Position numbers and translations under genes: made by a program | Source of the DNA: Tessaracoccus antarcticus | Lineage (GTDB): Bacteria > Actinomycetota > Actinomycetes > Propionibacteriales > Propionibacteriaceae | Assembly: GCF_003688855.1 (NCBI RefSeq) | Contig: NZ_REFW01000005.1 | Coordinates: 1 to 64,000 of the forward strand | Direction: 5' to 3' | DNA: 64,000 bases | Notes under the pieces: generated by a model | Told to the model about the DNA's origin: nothing | Databases searched by the model: none | The model's input: only the letters and a program-made list of their open reading frames with translations | Part shown: positions 32,195 through 41,568 of the stretch, piece by piece | Numbering within the stretch: the first letter of the stretch is position 1 | How the letters are laid out: each line of letters opens with the position of its first letter

Positions 32195-32410
32195 CAGTCT
32201 CTCCTGCGGGGACAGGTCACCGAACGGGAACCGGTCATTCTCACGTACGTCGTGAAGGGTCGCTCTTCGGGGAGATCGCCAGGGATCTCTTCGTCAGTGA
32301 CAAGACGGTGACTTCACATGTCTCGAGCCTGCTGAGGAAACACGTGCAAGAAACTGGATCGATCTCGCGCGCCTTATTGCGAATCAGGACGGACGAGATG
32401 CGCTATTTGC
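32195..32410 (+). pseudogene. LuxR-type HTH fragment of a response regulator, frameshifted
   Basis: QVTEREPVILTYVVKGRSSG in one frame continues after a shift as EIARDLFVSDKTVTSHVSSL then LLRK, and after a second shift near 32340 as ARNWIDLARLIANQ. Together this is a complete GerE/LuxR DNA-binding domain. No receiver domain precedes it; instead it is fused to istB debris. Confidence 0.7.
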
Positions 32411-32479
32411 GAGATATAAAATGCTTCACCAGCCTACAATGGATAAAATTTATCGAACTAAGTCCTTTCGGGAGCGGCA

Positions 32480-33478
32480 ATGCGTATTCGGCGCAAGGTT
32501 TTCGCGGTAGCGGCGGCAGTGATAATGGCTGTGGCATCAGGTGCGCTCGTGGCCCATGCCGACTCCCCGCCCACTGTGTACACCACCCCGGGTGGGCAGA
32601 TCTCCGGTGGGCGGCTGTGGAACACCACGTGTGAGAAGTACTCCAGCAACGTCGTGCGCTGTCGGGCTGAGATCTGGGGCACGCAGGTGCAGTACCGGGG
32701 TGGCCGCTATGTCTCCACCACTGGGTGGATGTTCAACAACCTCACCTATCTCCCGTCGCCGCAGGCTTCGTGGGCGGGGAACAACCTGGCGAGGAACAAC
32801 GCGGGTTGGACGAGTGCCGGCAGGACGTGGAGGACTGAATGCGACACAGCCACCACGGGACGCGGCGGTTGCCGCAGCTACGTCTGGACCCAGCAGGTGG
32901 GTCTGGAGGATGGACAGTACGTCTCTCGGTCCCAATGGGTGTTCAACAACATCGTGCAGTTCTCGACCTCAGCGATTCAGCCAGTTACCAGGGTTCCGCT
33001 GTGGATCATCGACCATTCACGGTTGGACTTCACCGGCCTGGTGCCGTCGCCCCTCCAATGGGGAACTTCCATGAAGGACTTGGAGAAGCTGGGGTACTTC
33101 TCGCTGGAGCCCAACGAAGAAGGCAACAAGTGGATGGAAAACCCGAGCCTGAACAGGCGGGGCATCTTCACCTGGTTGTGGGATGACGATGAGACCTTCA
33201 GGGAAACGATAATTCTCGAACCCCAGATCCGCACAGTGGACGGCGCCCACGTCGGCATGACATTTGCGGAGGTCAAGGCCATCTACGGTGACCGGGTTCA
33301 TCTGGAGACAAAGCGCAATGGCCAGGACCAGAAGTTCTACACCGCAGTGGTGAAGAAGAATGGGTATGAAGTGGTGTTCTGGAACTGGAAGACCGAAAGT
33401 GACCGCCCTTTGGTGGGCTCCGACGTGATCAACGGGATGATGGCCCGCAAGTACTCTAACGAGCGTGAGCCCATCTAG
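32480..33478 (+). CDS. Secreted protein with a cysteine-containing domain shared with the neighbouring subtilisin
   Basis: 332 residues. A Sec signal peptide (MRIRRKVFAVAAAVIMAVAS, cleavage after about AHA) is followed by a domain of about 125 residues starting VYTTPGG. Its landmarks are WMFNNLTYLP, WRTECDTATTGRGGCRS and QWVFNNIVQF, with two Cys pairs. The same domain forms the C-terminus of the subtilisin at 35.0-38.2 kb. The last 170 residues are different, with VGMTFAEVKAIYGDRVH resembling small secreted actinobacterial domains of unknown function. GGGAG precedes the ATG. The AT-rich stretch 32400-32460 may hold its promoter. Confidence 0.8.
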   Translation: MRIRRKVFAVAAAVIMAVASGALVAHADSPPTVYTTPGGQISGGRLWNTTCEKYSSNVVRCRAEIWGTQVQYRGGRYVSTTGWMFNNLTYLPSPQASWAGNNLARNNAGWTSAGRTWRTECDTATTGRGGCRSYVWTQQVGLEDGQYVSRSQWVFNNIVQFSTSAIQPVTRVPLWIIDHSRLDFTGLVPSPLQWGTSMKDLEKLGYFSLEPNEEGNKWMENPSLNRRGIFTWLWDDDETFRETIILEPQIRTVDGAHVGMTFAEVKAIYGDRVHLETKRNGQDQKFYTAVVKKNGYEVVFWNWKTESDRPLVGSDVINGMMARKYSNEREPI

Positions 33479-33499
33479 TCGTGGGTCGTTCCTGACGGC

Positions 33500-33728
33500 A
33501 TAGGGCCCCACCCGTCAGACGTACGGCCTCATCCCACTGAGCCTCGGGGTTTCCCACGCATGCCCGAAGCATGCGGCCATAGTGCCCGCGCAGAGACTCG
33601 AAGTCCCGCATATCGAAGCCTGCGGTGTCGAGGACGTCGATCATGTCGGGGAGAGGATTGAGCTCCCCGTCGGGGACGACGTAGCGCCAGATGAGGAGGC
33701 CTTGGCCCGCCTGGTGTGCCTCGGTCCG
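33500..33728 (-). pseudogene. C-terminal fragment of a cyclopropane-fatty-acid synthase-type methyltransferase
   Basis: The minus strand reads IWRYVVPDGELNPLPDM, TAGFDMRDFESLRGHYGRML and QWDEAVRLTGG. This matches the C-terminal part of CFA synthases (YVFPDGEL, AGFEVRDVESLREHYA, LE-W-EAV). The SAM-binding N-terminal two thirds are absent, and the expected end (RVWRLYMAG) is replaced by unrelated residues. Confidence 0.65.
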
Positions 33729-33732
33729 CGCG

Positions 33733-34562
33733 TCAGCGGTCGGGAAAATGGTGCGAGGCGATCCGGGTCAGGGAGTCGGTTCGGTAGATGTCGACCCCGG
33801 AAGGAGCGACCACATACAGGTCGGCGTCGAAGGGATGGAGGGAGGTGCTGAAGCCGGGGATCTTCAGGGCGCTCATCACCCTCGGTTCGGTCGGGGTGCT
33901 GAGGTCCAGCGTGAAGAGCGGGTCGATCTGGCGGTAGCTGACCACGTAGGCGCGCGGGCCCTGGAAGCGCACCGATTGGCTCTGCTCGTTGATACCAGCT
34001 TCGGCAGCGACGCGACGACGTTGAGCGCGTCATCGAGTATGAACAAGGTGGGGTACCTCGCCCAGCCTCCGGAGGCGATGGTGCCGTCCATGGTGACCGC
34101 GACCCTGAGATGCCCGTCGAAGTGGTCGAGGGCGAACTGGTTCAGCGGTATGCCCGGGATGGAGGCAGTCGCGGCGACGGTGACCGCACCATCGGCGAGT
34201 TCGATCCGGACCAGGTCGCTCTTCTGGGCGACTCCGCGCCCTCCGGTGTCCCTGATCAAGGGTGAACTCGGCCGCGGCTGTGGGCTGGTAGGTGGTGGAG
34301 GCCAGGAAGAGGCGTCGTCGCTCATGTCGGTGACGTCCGCGCGTCCCATCACCGACGCCGTGTCGAGGCGCTGCCGGGTGGCCAGGTCGATGCTGCTGAT
34401 CACCTGGAACGACGGTCCCGTCGGACTTGCAGGGATCATCAGGTAGGCGGCGGCCACCGGCGTGACCCCCCGCGCGTCGGCGACGCAGGGAACGAACGTG
34501 GCTGGATCATCCGGGTCGACGACGTCGCCGTCGGGGACCGCGTAATCCGTCACCAGGCACAA
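33733..34562 (-). pseudogene. Frameshifted secreted beta-propeller protein gene
   Basis: Fragments in different frames, in order: FQVISSIDLATRQRLDTASV, then LFLASTTYQPTAAAEF, then VAQKSDLVRIELADGAVTVA with ASIPGIPLNQFALDHFDGHL, then SVRFQGPRAYVVSYRQIDPL with IPGFSTSLHPFDAD. They match the actinobacterial/archaeal secreted C-terminal beta-propeller family. At least three frameshifts (about 34300, 34250 and 33985) break it and it ends early at 33733. A stretch at 34640-34720 (RAELLHFYRDSGQLGAVGL) may be its N-terminal part. Confidence 0.7.
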
Positions 34563-35045
34563 CAGGTCCCTGAAAGTGACCCCCGTATGACGGAGGCTGC
34601 ACAGGGTGCCAACCTTGTGAAGGCTGGAGACGCAACGCTCAGAAGTCCCACTGCCCCCAATTGGCCAGAGTCCCGGTAGAAGTGCAGCAGCTCCGCCCTG
34701 ACGAGTAGCCGTCGCAGGTGAGACGACAGCATCGCGAGCAACGTGCCTGGTCCCGCATGATGCGGTGATCGCCGCGCTGCGGGTCGCCGATGGAATCCGA
34801 CTCCTCAGCCAGCACAGCCACGTTTCTCCGGCTCACTGTCGTCAAATCGTCTCCCAACGACCCCGTGAGACGGACGCCATGCCAGGCACAGGGGCGGGGA
34901 CCGGGCGCAGGGGACGGTCTCGAAAGTGATTTCCCGCGGACGTCATCCCGGCGTGGCACAGTCACGGATCTGCGAGAAGGCGGTGCATCGCTCGTGGCCT
35001 CTGCGACTCCATTAGTGTGTGCCCAACCTCACCGATCGGAGACAC
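34563..35045. other. No intact gene; possible N-terminal debris of the beta-propeller gene and subtilisin promoter region
   Basis: No open frame here has a ribosome site or clear family. The minus-strand segment RAELLHFYRDSGQLGAVGL may belong to the broken beta-propeller gene. The right end is the upstream region of the subtilisin gene; I see no convincing promoter pair. Confidence 0.4.
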
Positions 35046-38000
35046 ATGTCCCAGCATCGACGATGGCGTACCGCAGCAGCGTCGCTCGCGGTAGCCGCCC
35101 TCATTCTGACCCCCACAGCAGCCCGCGCCGAGGAAGGCAACACCGGCCGCCTCGACCTCGGCAACCTCGCCGACTTCACCACCACACCCGAGGGATCACC
35201 CGGCAAGACCCGCCCCACCGGGGAGTGGTTTGTCGAATTCACCTCGGAACCCACAGCCTCTGGAGGAACGAAGGTCGAGATCCAACGCGACCGCACGAGC
35301 TTCACCGCCGAAGCCCGTGCGGCCAACCTCCCGGCCGACGTCACCCACATCTACACCCGCCTGTTCAACGGTGTCACCGTCAAGGCCGACGATGCCCAGG
35401 CGAGTCGACTCGTCCATTTGAAGTCCGTGAAGGACGTCTACCCCGTCCTCGCGATGCGTGCGCCCGCAGCCCCGCCGTCGCCCGACATGGCTGCCACGAG
35501 ATCATCACTGGCGATGATTGGCGCTGACAAGGCGCAAACCGAGCTGGGCTTCACCGGTCGAGGCATCAAGGTGGGCATCATCGACTCGGGCATCGACTAC
35601 AACCATCCCGACCTTGGCGGCACAGGTGACCAGACGTCTACCACCTTCCCCACCCCGCGGATCGCCTACGGATGGGACTTCATCGGCGACGAGTACAGCC
35701 CCTGGCCAGACGAGAACGGCGAGATTCCCCAGCCGAAGCCTGATGCCGACCCCATGGACTGTTTGGGGCACGGCACGCACGTTGCTGGCACCATCGGCGG
35801 CGAGGGCAAGGTCCTCGGCGTCGCACCCGAAGCCACACTGGGGGCCTACAAGGTCTTCACCTGCTACGGCGAAACCACCATGGCCATCATCCTCGATGCA
35901 ATGGAGCGGACAGCCGTCGACGACATGGACGTCGTCAACATGAGCCTCGGTTGGCCCCTGCAGGGCTCCCCCACCCACCCCCTGTCGCAGGCCGCAGATC
36001 GACTGGTGGACAGTGGCGTCGTCCTCGTCGTTGCCGCCGGCAACGAGGGCGAATACGGTACGCAGACCCTGCGCGCACCGTCGGTGGCCAAGAAGGCGAT
36101 ATCGGTGGCCTCCTTCGACGCCACCAGCATGACCATGCCCCGAGCGGACTTCACTCCAGCCATGGGAGAGCCGATCACGTCGGGCTACACCGCGCTGTCC
36201 ACCGCCCCGGTGCCGACGGGTTTCTCGGGCGAACTGGCCACCTTCAGCGATCCGCTGCAGTGCAAGCCGGATCCCACGCTGTCCGGCAAGGTCGCCTTCT
36301 TCAGCGGCAATGGCGGCTGCAACCTGCAGCGTCGCACCCAGTTGGCACTCGCCTCCGGCGCCATCGGGGTCGTGGCCTATGCGGACTTCTTCTGGGAAAC
36401 AGTGGACAGCGACCAAGCGCCTGCCATCGGCATCCTGACGCCCACCGGACAGCAGGTGCTTGAGGCGATGAAGGCCGGTCCTGTGACCTTCAGCGTGCCC
36501 GGCACGTTCATCGACGACCCGAACCCCTACACCCCCGGCCTCGCGTCCTCGTTCACGTCGTGGGGTCTCGCCGCAGACCTGAGTCTGAAGCCTGACATGG
36601 GCGCACCCGGCGGGGGGATCTTCTCCACCCTCCCCCTCAGCATGGGCGGCTCCGGTGTCTACTCGGGAACCTCGATGGCCAGCCCCCACGTCGCGGGTTC
36701 CGTCGCTCTCATGCTGCAGAGCAACCCCGGGCTCACACCCCTGGAGGTCCGCGAACGCCTCCAGAACAGTGCAACCCCGGCCCTCTACTCATTCATGCCC
36801 GACTCCGGAGTCCTGGATGCCGCCCACCGCCAGGGAGCCGGTCTCATCCACGTCGACAGGTCCATCACCCTGACGTCGCGGGTCTCCCCCGCCACGTTGT
36901 CCACGGGCCAGTCGGCAGATGGCCCGTTCAAGCAGAGAATGACCCTGACCAACGCCACCGACGCCCCCATGACGTGGGCCACGTCGTACGAGGACGCGGT
37001 GACCTCATCGGTTGCATGGAGTGAGGGCCGTCTGCAGGACCAGCCCGACTTCACGAAGGAGAACACGCAGGTCGCCTTCTCCTCCGCATCGGTCACGGTC
37101 CCCGCGAAGGGAAGCGCCACCGTGGACGTCACCATCGTCCCGTCAGCGGACACCGCCGATACCGCCACCTACAGCGGCTTCCTGCACTTCACCTCCGGGG
37201 CGGAATCTGTACAGGTTCCGTTCGCGGGCATCAAGGGCGACTGGAGCGACGCGCCCACTCTCCTGGGCAACGACAGCGACTACCCACCCCGTCAGGGAGT
37301 GCTGTACGAGTGCATGGAATGGGTCGACCGGTTGTGCGTCGACGAGATGCCGATGTACGGCGAACTGGACCCCTCCGAAGACCCGGCCTACATGCCCTTC
37401 ATGTATCCGGCGGTGCAGTACATGTTGGGGACGCAACCCGCATCTGTGACGGTGGCTGTTCTGAGGGCCACTGCTGGCGGCCAGCCCATCGAGGACACCG
37501 AGCAGGTTGCCAATATCGCGCGTGACCCGTGGCGCTCACCCGATGGCAACGTCAGCTCATGGGATGGTCAGTGGGTCGATGAGACCACCGGGGAGCTCGA
37601 CACAGCAGCCGAGGGGATGTACGCGCTGCGGCTCCACGTCGCGAACCACGACAACCCGGTCCGGACCGTGACATGGACATCGCCCGCATTCCTCTGGGAG
37701 GACACTCCGGTCGATCCCGAGCCAGAACCCGAACCAACGGCGACGCCCACTCCGACACCGAAGCCAACACCGAAGCCGACGGAAAAGCCGGACGTGTACA
37801 ACACACCCGGCCTCCACGAGGTCAACGGGCGCAAGTGGTTCACCGCCTGCGAGCCCTACTCGCAGACCATGCGGTGCCGCACGATGATCTGGGCCACTCA
37901 GGTCACCCAAAGCAACGGTGTCTTCCAGCAGAGCAACGGCTGGGTGTTCAACAACCTCACGTACCTGCCCCAGATGAAGCGCGCCCAGTGGCGTGCCAAT

Positions 38001-38207
38001 CCCCTGGCGGTCACCGGTAAATGGACGTCTGCCGATGGCCGGCGGTGGCGCACCGAATGCGACACAGCCCTCACTGGGCGCGGCGGCTGCCGCTCCTTCA
38101 CCACGGCGAGCGTCATCGAGGCCACACCACGGGCAGGCGGCGGCTACACCTACCAGTGGGCGAGCAAGGAGATCTTCAACAACATGGTCCGGTTCGCGAA
38201 GAACTGA
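35046..38207 (+). CDS. Secreted subtilisin-like serine protease (S8) with C-terminal accessory domain
   Basis: 1053-residue exported protease. Signal peptide: MSQHRRWRTAAASLAVAAL to about ARA. An I9-type propeptide follows (about 50-125, YTRLFNGVTVKADD). In the catalytic domain Asp180 is in IIDSGIDYNHPDL, His245 in GHGTHVAG and Ser543 in GTSMASPHVAG. A protease-associated insert lies between His and Ser. Then come beta-sandwich domains, a Pro/Thr/Lys linker (about 885-915) and, from residue 917, the domain shared with the secreted protein at 32.5 kb (VYNTPG, WVFNNLTYLP, WRTECDTALTGRGGCRS). CGGAG before the ATG sets the start. Confidence 0.93.
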   Translation: MSQHRRWRTAAASLAVAALILTPTAARAEEGNTGRLDLGNLADFTTTPEGSPGKTRPTGEWFVEFTSEPTASGGTKVEIQRDRTSFTAEARAANLPADVTHIYTRLFNGVTVKADDAQASRLVHLKSVKDVYPVLAMRAPAAPPSPDMAATRSSLAMIGADKAQTELGFTGRGIKVGIIDSGIDYNHPDLGGTGDQTSTTFPTPRIAYGWDFIGDEYSPWPDENGEIPQPKPDADPMDCLGHGTHVAGTIGGEGKVLGVAPEATLGAYKVFTCYGETTMAIILDAMERTAVDDMDVVNMSLGWPLQGSPTHPLSQAADRLVDSGVVLVVAAGNEGEYGTQTLRAPSVAKKAISVASFDATSMTMPRADFTPAMGEPITSGYTALSTAPVPTGFSGELATFSDPLQCKPDPTLSGKVAFFSGNGGCNLQRRTQLALASGAIGVVAYADFFWETVDSDQAPAIGILTPTGQQVLEAMKAGPVTFSVPGTFIDDPNPYTPGLASSFTSWGLAADLSLKPDMGAPGGGIFSTLPLSMGGSGVYSGTSMASPHVAGSVALMLQSNPGLTPLEVRERLQNSATPALYSFMPDSGVLDAAHRQGAGLIHVDRSITLTSRVSPATLSTGQSADGPFKQRMTLTNATDAPMTWATSYEDAVTSSVAWSEGRLQDQPDFTKENTQVAFSSASVTVPAKGSATVDVTIVPSADTADTATYSGFLHFTSGAESVQVPFAGIKGDWSDAPTLLGNDSDYPPRQGVLYECMEWVDRLCVDEMPMYGELDPSEDPAYMPFMYPAVQYMLGTQPASVTVAVLRATAGGQPIEDTEQVANIARDPWRSPDGNVSSWDGQWVDETTGELDTAAEGMYALRLHVANHDNPVRTVTWTSPAFLWEDTPVDPEPEPEPTATPTPTPKPTPKPTEKPDVYNTPGLHEVNGRKWFTACEPYSQTMRCRTMIWATQVTQSNGVFQQSNGWVFNNLTYLPQMKRAQWRANPLAVTGKWTSADGRRWRTECDTALTGRGGCRSFTTASVIEATPRAGGGYTYQWASKEIFNNMVRFAKN

Positions 38208-38231
38208 CGTCCGGCATTCTCCACCACAACA

Positions 38232-38274
38232 GCACACCTGCGGCCGGTCCCCGAGGGACCGGCCGCCGGTGTGC
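38232..38274. terminator. Strong hairpin after the subtilisin gene
   Basis: A 20-base inverted repeat with one mismatch around a 3-base loop (arms beginning GCACACC and ending GGTGTGC) 25 bases after the stop. No clear U-tract follows. Confidence 0.65.
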
Positions 38275-38466
38275 AATGCCTTTCACTGGGCGATGCGCAC
38301 GGGCGGACCGTCCACCCGTAGGGATCACCGGCTTGATGGACCCTGTGGACATGGCCGGTATGGACCACCGGCCACGCCCTCGTCCCTAAGCTGAGACAGC
38401 GACCTCCCACGCGAGTGCCGTGATGGCGACAGTTCTGTGCACGGTCCACCGAACGGAGGCTCCGAC

Positions 38467-39735
38467 GTGAGGGATATCACAACCCTGACTGCGACCCTCA
38501 CCCGATACGCGCGCCAGAGCTTGGGCCTCCAACAGCCGCGCAGGGTACTGGTGACCACGACCGTCCGACTCACGACGGCCGCCGTACTCGCCTACCTGAT
38601 CACCGTCTGGCTGATTACCGGGCCGGTGGATCTCACCTGCGCGTTGACGGCTCTGCTGGTGACCCAGACTTCGGCGCGGTCATCACTGCGGATGGGTGTG
38701 GTGCGCGTCGGCGCAGTGCTGACCGGAGTGCTCGTGGCAATTGGGGTCTCAACATGGGTGGGGTTGACCTGGTGGTCCCTGGCCGTGGTGATTGCCTTGT
38801 CCCTCGTGCTGGCCGCATTTCTACGACTCGGAGATCAAGCCCTGGAGACCCCCATCAGCGCGATGCTGATCCTCGCGGTCGGCGGCCAGGAAATAGCCGC
38901 CGAGACCCGTGTCTTCACCACGCTGATTGGGGCCGGGGTCGGAATGTCGTTCAACCTGTTGCTGCCTCCCCGCCTGCCCGTCGGAACCGCCGTGCGTCAG
39001 GTTCGCGACGTCGCCATCGCGGAAGCAGGGTCGTTGCGCGAGGCCGGATGGTCGATGATGCAGCGGCCTGTCACCCGGGGCGAGGTGGCAACATGGCTGG
39101 ACACTGTCCGCGACATCTCCGGCATCGCCCGCCTGGCGCACGGGACCGTCAGCACCATTGAGGAACTGCGGCACCTCAATACTCGCTCGCCCAGCACTCC
39201 CCGGGTTGAGCCAATTTTGCGCAGCGGACTCGATGCATTGGAACGTTCCTTGTACGCAGTGAGGGGGCTGTATTTCTTGATGCACGAGGAGGCACCGGAG
39301 ATCAGCACCCTTGACGATGGATACGGCGATGATGTCCGGTTTGCCTTCGCAGTCCTTCTGGAACACGTCGCGGATTCTGTCGAGAGCTTCGGTGCGCTCG
39401 TGCAGGCCGACGCGGAAGGCTCCGACGACCAGGTCAATGAGAGTCTCGCGACGAGCCTTGACGCCAGCGGCGAAGCCATGGCGATCCTGACGGAGCTCCT
39501 CATGGTCGATCCCCGCGATGAAACCTCACTGTGGCTTCTACGCGGCTCCATCCTGGTCGCAGTGCGGCAGGCAGTCGAACCACTACGACTGCAGGATCGG
39601 GCCCGCCTCCGAACAGAGCGGGACTCACGCCGAAAAATGTCTCGTCCCGTTGGCGTGGTGGCACGGGGCGTCGCCCATCATGGAAATCGTCTGAGGCGGC
39701 GCGCTTCAGGGGCCGGCCGTGGAGGCCCACCCTGA
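38467..39735 (+). CDS. FUSC-like / aromatic acid exporter family membrane protein
   Basis: 422 residues. The N-terminal half has five to six hydrophobic helices (from VRLTTAAVLAYLITVWLITG to FTTLIGAGVGMSFNLLLPP), as in the ArAE/FUSC efflux family. The C-terminal half is a long soluble helical region rich in Glu and Arg. It probably exports aromatic or other organic acids, but no substrate can be assigned. The GTG at 38467 has GGAGG 8 bases upstream. Confidence 0.75.
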   Translation: MRDITTLTATLTRYARQSLGLQQPRRVLVTTTVRLTTAAVLAYLITVWLITGPVDLTCALTALLVTQTSARSSLRMGVVRVGAVLTGVLVAIGVSTWVGLTWWSLAVVIALSLVLAAFLRLGDQALETPISAMLILAVGGQEIAAETRVFTTLIGAGVGMSFNLLLPPRLPVGTAVRQVRDVAIAEAGSLREAGWSMMQRPVTRGEVATWLDTVRDISGIARLAHGTVSTIEELRHLNTRSPSTPRVEPILRSGLDALERSLYAVRGLYFLMHEEAPEISTLDDGYGDDVRFAFAVLLEHVADSVESFGALVQADAEGSDDQVNESLATSLDASGEAMAILTELLMVDPRDETSLWLLRGSILVAVRQAVEPLRLQDRARLRTERDSRRKMSRPVGVVARGVAHHGNRLRRRASGAGRGGPP

Positions 39736-39767
39736 GCGGATCAACCGCGATAACGTGGCACCATGTC

Positions 39768-40751
39768 TCAGGCTGTGGCGATGCCCCGCTCGCGTTCAGC
39801 GATAGCGGCAACGAGTTTTAGAGCTCGGCCTCCGATGACGAGCCGCTCAGGCACTGATGTCGCAGTGGGGGTGGCCGTGACCTTCACGCCAAGAAACCCT
39901 GTCCCGCTCCCGCGAGCCGCTTCGATCGTCTCGCGGATCTCGTCGGCACCGAGCAGACTCGCACTCCAGGACGACGGACTGGCACCCGCGCCCCGCGGAG
40001 CGATGTGCCCGTCAGACCAGGGCGCACCCCAAGGTCCCTCGACATCGCTCGCACCCGAGAACATGATCCCCGACAGGAGCCCAGCCTGAGCGGCCAGAGC
40101 CACGTGTTCTGATGGCGTGCGGGTGGAGCGTCCCTCGATGGCGGAGCGTCCCCAGTTGATGGACAGGCCGACGCGATCATCGGAGATCGACGCGAGGACA
40201 CCCAGCTCCTCCGACACCTCAAGGAAGCCCTTCTCCGGTGGATGCCCCGGTCGCGTGGCGTCGCAATGCTCCACCACCAGGGCGGTGCCATCGGAGTCCA
40301 GCCGCAGCAGCTCCGTGAGGGAAGCCTCCAACGCGGACGTGGACGCCTGGGCCCGTCGGGGTGCACTGTGCACCTCGATGGCCCGAATGCGGCGTCGTCC
40401 ACTGTGGTCCGCGGTGATGCGTGCCAACTCCAACGCACGTCGAACATCGGCGACGGCCGCCTCCCGCCCCGAGGGGTCCTGTGAGGCCAGGCCGTAATGC
40501 GGGTCGGATGCCAGCCGTCCCATGACCGTGGGGATGCAGGTGATCACAAGATCCCAGCTGTCGGCCACGACTGCGGGAAGTCCGTTGCGCAGTGGGCCAA
40601 GGCAGCTGCGCTCGCCCAGAGCTTCTGCCAACGGCATCTCGAGAGCCGCCACCAACGGCTGCATCTCGAGCCCCCGGTACGCCGCTGCCAGTTCAACATC
40701 CGGCACCCCGTTGAACAGCGCGTATGCGCCAAGAACAAGTCCGTCTGCCAT
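39768..40751 (-). CDS. DUF4862 family protein (TIM-barrel, sugar isomerase-like)
   Basis: 327 residues matching the actinobacterial DUF4862 family, whose fold is close to xylose-isomerase-like TIM barrels: LVLGAYALFN at the start, LEMPLAEAL, HYGLASQDPSGREAAVADVR, LVVEHCDATRPGH and GLSINWGRSAIEGR with likely metal ligands (Glu, His, Asn). The enzymatic role is unknown. The start is not certain: ATG at 40751 or in-frame codons up to 33 bases upstream. It is convergent with the FUSC gene. Confidence 0.75.
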   Translation of the reverse strand: MADGLVLGAYALFNGVPDVELAAAYRGLEMQPLVAALEMPLAEALGERSCLGPLRNGLPAVVADSWDLVITCIPTVMGRLASDPHYGLASQDPSGREAAVADVRRALELARITADHSGRRRIRAIEVHSAPRRAQASTSALEASLTELLRLDSDGTALVVEHCDATRPGHPPEKGFLEVSEELGVLASISDDRVGLSINWGRSAIEGRSTRTPSEHVALAAQAGLLSGIMFSGASDVEGPWGAPWSDGHIAPRGAGASPSSWSASLLGADEIRETIEAARGSGTGFLGVKVTATPTATSVPERLVIGGRALKLVAAIAERERGIATA

Positions 40752-40868
40752 GATCCTGCTCACCACCTTTGGTTGTATGGACAAAGAGTCCCACGATGCG
40801 TGCGATCAGGGGCTCGTGGATCGGCGTTGAGGTCATTTTTACGTTTCCGGTCAATCTTCCCGAGGATC

Positions 40869-41489
40869 TCATCTGGCGTCTTGGTCCAAGATGAACGGGT
40901 GTTCACGGGTGTTGCAACCGTTGACAAAGCCGTGGACCTTGGTCATGAAATCGCGGACGGAGATGAAGGAGCCGCGGCGGATGGCTTGGCGCGCGATCAT
41001 CCTGAACCAGACCTCGACCAGGTTCAGCCACGACCCCGACGTCGGGGTGAAGTGGACGTCTACCCGGGGGTTGGCTGCTAGCCAGTCGCGGATCTCGATG
41101 CGTTCGTGGGCGGGGTGGTTGCCCATCACTCAGTGCAGCTCCTGGTTGGGCTAGGCGCGAGCGATGTGTTTGAGGAAGCCGAGGAACTCCTCGTGTCGGT
41201 GCCGACTCAACCAGTGCGTCAGCCCCAGGCTCTTCGGTGGTGGCGTCAACGTCGCGATGAGGACCGCTGCATCATCGAGCACTTGTGGGCGGCCGGGTCG
41301 CTGGGCATCAACCAGCCCGTCCAATCCGGATTCCAGGGAGCGCTTCCGCCACAGATTCACCGTCGGACGCGAGACCCCGGCGAGGTCAGCGACATACGCA
41401 TTCGAGGTGCCCTGGGCTGCGAGAAGCACGATCCGGGCTCGATTCAGGTCGAACTCTACGAAAAGGCAGACAACAACTGCAACGTTCAA
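40869..41489 (-). pseudogene. IS630-family transposase remnant with internal deletion and stops
   Basis: The N-terminal HTH piece (RIVLLAAQGTSNAYVADLAG, TVNLWRKRSLESGLDGL) runs to GLTHWLSR and then joins EEFLGFLKHIARA, skipping most of the catalytic domain. After two stops (41151 region) the C-terminus follows: WLAANPRVDVHFTPTSGSWLN, WFRMIARQAIRRGSF. This is a typical IS630 DDE tail. About 150 central residues are missing; terminal inverted repeats were not found by eye. Confidence 0.8.
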
Positions 41490-41568
41490 CCTTCACATGG
41501 CAATATCGTCGAGATACTCATTGCGTCGACGACCGGGCTGTGGCACAGGGACCGCCTGTTCTACCGCC

